A DNA stretch of 27,131 bases from an uncultured Pseudomonadota bacterium (GTDB lineage Bacteria; Desulfobacterota_B; Binatia; UBA9968), in the NCBI GenBank assembly GCA_946478635.1, contig CAMLCX010000011.1, positions 1 through 27,131 on the forward strand, in the 5' to 3' direction. Each line of letters opens with the position of its first letter. The stretch's first letter is position 1. The notes beneath the pieces were generated by a model that was not told the DNA's origin, did not search any database, and was given only the letters and a program-made list of their open reading frames with translations. Shown here in pieces: positions 23,679 to 27,131 of the stretch. The position numbers were made by a program, and so were the translations under genes.

Positions 23679-23695
23679 GTGTCGAAGTCGCGCGC

Positions 23696-25996
23696 TCACG
23701 CGAGCCGCACCGACGAATAGTATTCGCCGTCGTAGTACTGGTAATAATCCTCGTAGTCGGCGCTTCTCAGATCGACTCGGTTGAGCACCACCCCCAGCAG
23801 TTTGGTGCGTTCGTTGCGCAATTCGGAAAGCGCGCTCTTGACCCAATTCTTCGGAGTATTTTGTCCGCGCACGACGAAAATGACGCCATCGACCATGTTG
23901 GAAAGCACCACGGCATCGCTCACCGGCATGACCGGCGGCGAATCGATGAGAATAAAATCGAAACGAGTCTTAAGCTGCTCCAGAGCATCTTGCATTTTTT
24001 GCGAACCGATCAGCTCGGCGGGATTGGGCGCCGGCGCGCCGCAATTGAGCACCGAAAGATTCGCCACCGAGGTCGGCTTGATCACCTGCTCGAGCCGTTC
24101 CTGGCCCACCAAAAAGTCGGTCAGACCGCGATCGTTGTTCACCCGCAAGGCGCGGTGGCATTGCGGCCGGCGCAAATCGGCGTCGATCACCAAGCAGTTG
24201 TAACCGAGATGAGCGAACATAATCGCCGTATTGGTCGCTGAAATGGTTTTACCCTCGCCTGCCGTGCTGCTGGTAAAGAGAATCGTCTTGGGCGGCTGGC
24301 CAGGCCGTGAATAGAGAATCGACGTGCGCAATTTTCGATACGCTTCCGTGATCACGGTAAAGCGCAGATTGGCCGGCACCGGGCTTTTGTTCGGCATGCA
24401 GAGCTGCGAATCGATTACCGGCTTGCGCTTGGTAAACGGCAAACGCAACTTCGCCGGGCTCTTGGGCAGACTGAAAAAGTCCGGCACCACCACCAGGTTC
24501 GTCAGGTGGAGATTGCGCTCGACGTCCTCCGGAGTCCGCAGGGTATTGTCGAAATGCTCGGAGAGAAATGCCCAGGCCAATCCCGCCATCAAACCGAACA
24601 GGGCGGCGATCATCACCGTCAGCCGCTTCTGCGGCGCGGATGGCAGCAGCGGAACTTCGGCGTTGTCGAGAATGTAAATATTCGAAGCGGGTATCTCCGC
24701 AGCCAACCCAACTTCCTTGATCCGCTCCAAAACGCTGTCGTAAAGCTGATTATTGGTGTCCGCCTCGCGCGATAGAATGGCATACTCAACCGATGCGTCT
24801 TTCAACGCCAGGGCTGCCGATTTTTGTTGATCCATTCGACTTCGGAGATCTTTTTCCTTGGCCGCTGACGCGTAGTAAGCCGAATTGATCCCTTCAACCA
24901 CGCTCTTGATCTGATTGGCGAGCCGCTGCCTGGAATCCTCAAGCTGCGCCTGGACCTGCGCCAGGCGCGGATAGCCCGGCTTGAACTGCGCCGCCAGGTT
25001 CGCCTGTTGCCCTTCGAGCGTCACGACTTGCGACTTCAAGGTTTGAATCAGCGGATTGTTGATGACGGCGGGGAGCGAATCGTAGTCGCGCTGCTTGATC
25101 AAGCGAGCCTGTGCTTCCAGGCCAATTCGATCCGCTTCCGATTCGGTGAGCCGCTTGTTGAGATCGGCGAGGCGGTCCACGACGATATTTTCCTTGTCGT
25201 CGAGCGAGATGATGCCTTTGCCCCGGCGAAACTGATTGAGTGCTTCTTGAGAGGTTTGCACGCGTTGTTTGAGCTCGGCCAATTTGCTCTCAAGGAATTT
25301 TCGCGCGCCCTCGTTGGCGCGTGAGCGCAGTTTGACCCCTTGATTGATAAATGCGTTGGCGTGCGCGTTGGCGATCGCTGCCGACAGCGACGGGTCCGGC
25401 GTGCTCACGGCGATATCCACCAGCCGGCTGCGTTTGACCGGATCGACGTCGAGCATTTTTTCGTAAGTGTTGATCAGCCGGGGATCGACTCCTGACGGAT
25501 CGGTTGCCTTGACGCTAGATCCGCCTCCCAGCAAGCCGGTGAGACTCGACCAGATTTGTTTGAGGGTTGACCCGCTGTCGCCGGTAAACACTGGATTTTT
25601 TTCCAGACCTAGAGTGCGAATGACTTCCGCCGCCAGGCTCCGGCTTTTCAACATTTCATATTGGCTTTGATAGTAATTGTGCTCGTCGGATTCGATCGAC
25701 TCGGAAAGCACCTGCTGGACGTTGACGACCTGTGGCCCCTTGCGCTCGATGACGACTTTAGATCTGGCTGTGTAAATCGGCGTGGCTAGAAGTACGCCGA
25801 CCGTGGCAGCCGCGACCGCGACAAAGAAGCAGCCAAGGATGCGCCACTTATGCTTCCGTAGGATCTGCCAATAGTCACGAATGTTCGGTGCGTCGCCGTC
25901 TGCAACAAGTCGAGCACGTGAGAAGGGATCTTCCTGTCCCTTGTCGGGAACGATATAAATGGTGCCGCGGCTCGAATAGGGTGAAACTTCGTTCAT
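23696..25996 (-). CDS. wzc: Wzc-type polysaccharide co-polymerase / BY-kinase
   Basis: This 766-residue fused protein has a Wzz domain (about 36-140) with TM1 at 53-74, a long coiled-coil region in the periplasm, a second TM near 480-500 after NAEVPLLPSAPQKRL, then a cytoplasmic bacterial tyrosine kinase domain. That domain shows Walker A TAGEGKT with Lys583, Walker A' CLVIDADLRRP, and Walker B FILIDSPPV. The C-terminus carries seven tyrosines (748, 751, 752, 754, 755, 759, 760), the autophosphorylation cluster. It controls polymerisation and export together with the Wza-like protein encoded just before it. GGAAGG lies upstream of the ATG. A cognate Wzb phosphatase is not in the window. Confidence 0.95.
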   Translation of the reverse strand: MNEVSPYSSRGTIYIVPDKGQEDPFSRARLVADGDAPNIRDYWQILRKHKWRILGCFFVAVAAATVGVLLATPIYTARSKVVIERKGPQVVNVQQVLSESIESDEHNYYQSQYEMLKSRSLAAEVIRTLGLEKNPVFTGDSGSTLKQIWSSLTGLLGGGSSVKATDPSGVDPRLINTYEKMLDVDPVKRSRLVDIAVSTPDPSLSAAIANAHANAFINQGVKLRSRANEGARKFLESKLAELKQRVQTSQEALNQFRRGKGIISLDDKENIVVDRLADLNKRLTESEADRIGLEAQARLIKQRDYDSLPAVINNPLIQTLKSQVVTLEGQQANLAAQFKPGYPRLAQVQAQLEDSRQRLANQIKSVVEGINSAYYASAAKEKDLRSRMDQQKSAALALKDASVEYAILSREADTNNQLYDSVLERIKEVGLAAEIPASNIYILDNAEVPLLPSAPQKRLTVMIAALFGLMAGLAWAFLSEHFDNTLRTPEDVERNLHLTNLVVVPDFFSLPKSPAKLRLPFTKRKPVIDSQLCMPNKSPVPANLRFTVITEAYRKLRTSILYSRPGQPPKTILFTSSTAGEGKTISATNTAIMFAHLGYNCLVIDADLRRPQCHRALRVNNDRGLTDFLVGQERLEQVIKPTSVANLSVLNCGAPAPNPAELIGSQKMQDALEQLKTRFDFILIDSPPVMPVSDAVVLSNMVDGVIFVVRGQNTPKNWVKSALSELRNERTKLLGVVLNRVDLRSADYEDYYQYYDGEYYSSVRLA

Positions 25997-26027
25997 AGGG
26001 ATCCTTCCTGGTCTTGGTCGGTGGCGA

Positions 26028-27131
26028 CTACCTTACGGGGATGCTCGCGCCGACGCTCATGATCGAGGTAAAGAACTTGTAGATGCCATACGCCACCAAT
26101 TTGGGGCTCGAAGATCCGACGTCGATCACGTCGCCCTCGCGGAGCGCCAAGTCCGGTTGCGCGCCCTTTCTAATGGAGTCAAGGTCGGCGACAAACGAGG
26201 TCTTCTTTCCCGCCTTATCCGTGCGAATAAGTTCTACAGAGCCCGTATCAGCCGGATACATCGGGCCTCCCGCCGCCGCCACGGCTCCAAGAACAGTGAG
26301 TCCCGGAGTGATTTTGAACGAGCCGGGTTTTTCGACCCATCCTTGCACCAGCACCTCGCCGCCGCCGGGCACCATGATGATATCTCCGGCCCGCGCCGGC
26401 ATTTGCAAAAACCGCTCGTTATTGCCGCGGTTAACGCTATCGAGACTGATGCTGATCGGATCGACATTCTTCAAAATGAGCGGCGCAGAATGTTGCCTGA
26501 CGACTTGCGCGGGCATGGCTTGGATAACTTTTCTCGCCTGCTCAGGATCCACGGGCTCGGCGGGGACGAACAGGATGCGCTCCGACGCTTCCGGCTTCAT
26601 CCCGCCCGCTTGTGAGATCATATTTAGGAGCGTGTCCGAGTAGCTGGCGAGATTGTACAGCCCGGGTTTTTGCACGGCGCCGATGACCGCCACCTGCCGG
26701 CTGCGAAACTCCTTGACGAACAAGTTGATTTGCGGATTGCGCATGTATTTCTCTTCGAGGCGCCGGCGAATCTCATCGCGCAGCGATTTTTCCGTCATGC
26801 CGTCGACTTTGATGACCCCTGCAAACGGCAACGATATCGTGCCGTCGCCGTTGATCCGCTCCGACATGTTCTTGATTTCCTCCATGCCGGGAACGTTGAG
26901 TTCGATCACATCGCCGGGCCCGATCGGATAGTCGCCGCTGCCGCTCTGCTTCTGCCGTTCCTCCCACAGCGTCGTAAGACGCTGAAGATCATTGTCTTGT
27001 TTGGCGCTTTCGTGAGCCACCGCGCTGGCGGCCGGGAGCTTCTCGCCAGCCGTATTTTCGTCAGGCTTGACGGCAACACCGGAGCACCCGGCCACGACAA
27101 GCATCATTCCCAGCCCGCAAGCCAAAGAAAC
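26028..27131 (-). CDS. wza: Wza-like polysaccharide export lipoprotein (N-terminus cut by window edge)
   Basis: The frame is open to the right edge, so the true start is outside; 367 residues are visible. The visible part begins in a hydrophobic signal segment and has the lipobox VVAGC. A Poly_export domain begins at DYPIGPGDVIELNVPG and includes DGTISLPFAGVIKVDG. It is followed by SLBB-type repeats, with VAVIGAVQKPGLYNL and VLVQGWVEKPGSFKI. The end, YGIYKFFTSIMSVGASIPVR, is consistent with an outer-membrane amphipathic helix. It forms the outer-membrane exit for the polymer and pairs with Wzc, 31 bases downstream. Confidence 0.92.
   Translation of the reverse strand, partial: VSLACGLGMMLVVAGCSGVAVKPDENTAGEKLPAASAVAHESAKQDNDLQRLTTLWEERQKQSGSGDYPIGPGDVIELNVPGMEEIKNMSERINGDGTISLPFAGVIKVDGMTEKSLRDEIRRRLEEKYMRNPQINLFVKEFRSRQVAVIGAVQKPGLYNLASYSDTLLNMISQAGGMKPEASERILFVPAEPVDPEQARKVIQAMPAQVVRQHSAPLILKNVDPISISLDSVNRGNNERFLQMPARAGDIIMVPGGGEVLVQGWVEKPGSFKITPGLTVLGAVAAAGGPMYPADTGSVELIRTDKAGKKTSFVADLDSIRKGAQPDLALREGDVIDVGSSSPKLVAYGIYKFFTSIMSVGASIPVR

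Noticed and set aside
1..27131. tRNA, rRNA, CRISPR arrays and insertion sequences
   Set aside because: I looked for regular repeat-spacer arrays, transposase frames and tRNA-like cloverleaf segments and saw none; weak tRNA-like folds cannot be excluded by eye.

Overview
The window comes from a fairly GC-rich Gram-negative bacterium. It carries an outer-membrane polysaccharide export lipoprotein, a proteobacterial-type fused BY-kinase (Wzc), lipoproteins with lipoboxes and a sigma-54 promoter. The style of the genes suggests a Deltaproteobacteria-like or neighbouring soil lineage, but nothing here fixes the taxon.

Left part (1-3700): a minus-strand MazE antitoxin with a good promoter and operator, followed by a truncated MazF toxin; a 59-residue putative lipoprotein; a plus-strand pair made of a BON-domain lipoprotein and an Fe/Mn superoxide dismutase; and two small minus-strand secreted proteins (a DUF4168 protein and an unrecognised small beta-rich protein). 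Together these look like a stress and envelope neighbourhood. Several inverted repeats lie in the spacers.

Middle (3639-5291): a near-consensus sigma-54 promoter drives a plus-strand protein built like the ExeA/XrtA-type AAA ATPases of exopolysaccharide loci. It has lost the Walker A lysine and the Walker B glutamate and carries a transmembrane segment and a C-terminal BON domain.

Right part (5328-27131): sixteen tightly packed minus-strand genes, read from right to left, form a Wzx/Wzy-type polysaccharide operon of at least 21.8 kb. The order is Wza-like export lipoprotein (cut by the window edge), Wzc tyrosine kinase, SDR sugar-nucleotide enzyme, a fusion of a WecA-type initiating transferase with a FlaA1/CapD N-terminal region, TviB/WbpO-type UDP-HexNAc 6-dehydrogenase, GT4, FkbM methyltransferase, Wzx flippase, three GT4-like glycosyltransferases, Wzy polymerase, GT4, AsnB-type amidotransferase, GT4, and a secreted parallel beta-helix (pectate-lyase-like) protein. 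Spacers are -58 to 156 nt.

How it may work together (inference): the WecA-type domain loads HexNAc-1-P on undecaprenyl phosphate; TviB makes a HexNAc-uronic acid nucleotide; AsnB may amidate the uronic acid; up to six GT4 enzymes complete the repeat unit and FkbM may O-methylate it; Wzx flips, Wzy polymerises, and Wzc/Wza control length and export. The secreted beta-helix protein may cleave or epimerise the uronate polymer. The most unusual items are the degenerate-ATPase/BON protein behind a sigma-54 promoter and the WecA-CapD(N) fusion that lacks the catalytic SDR half.
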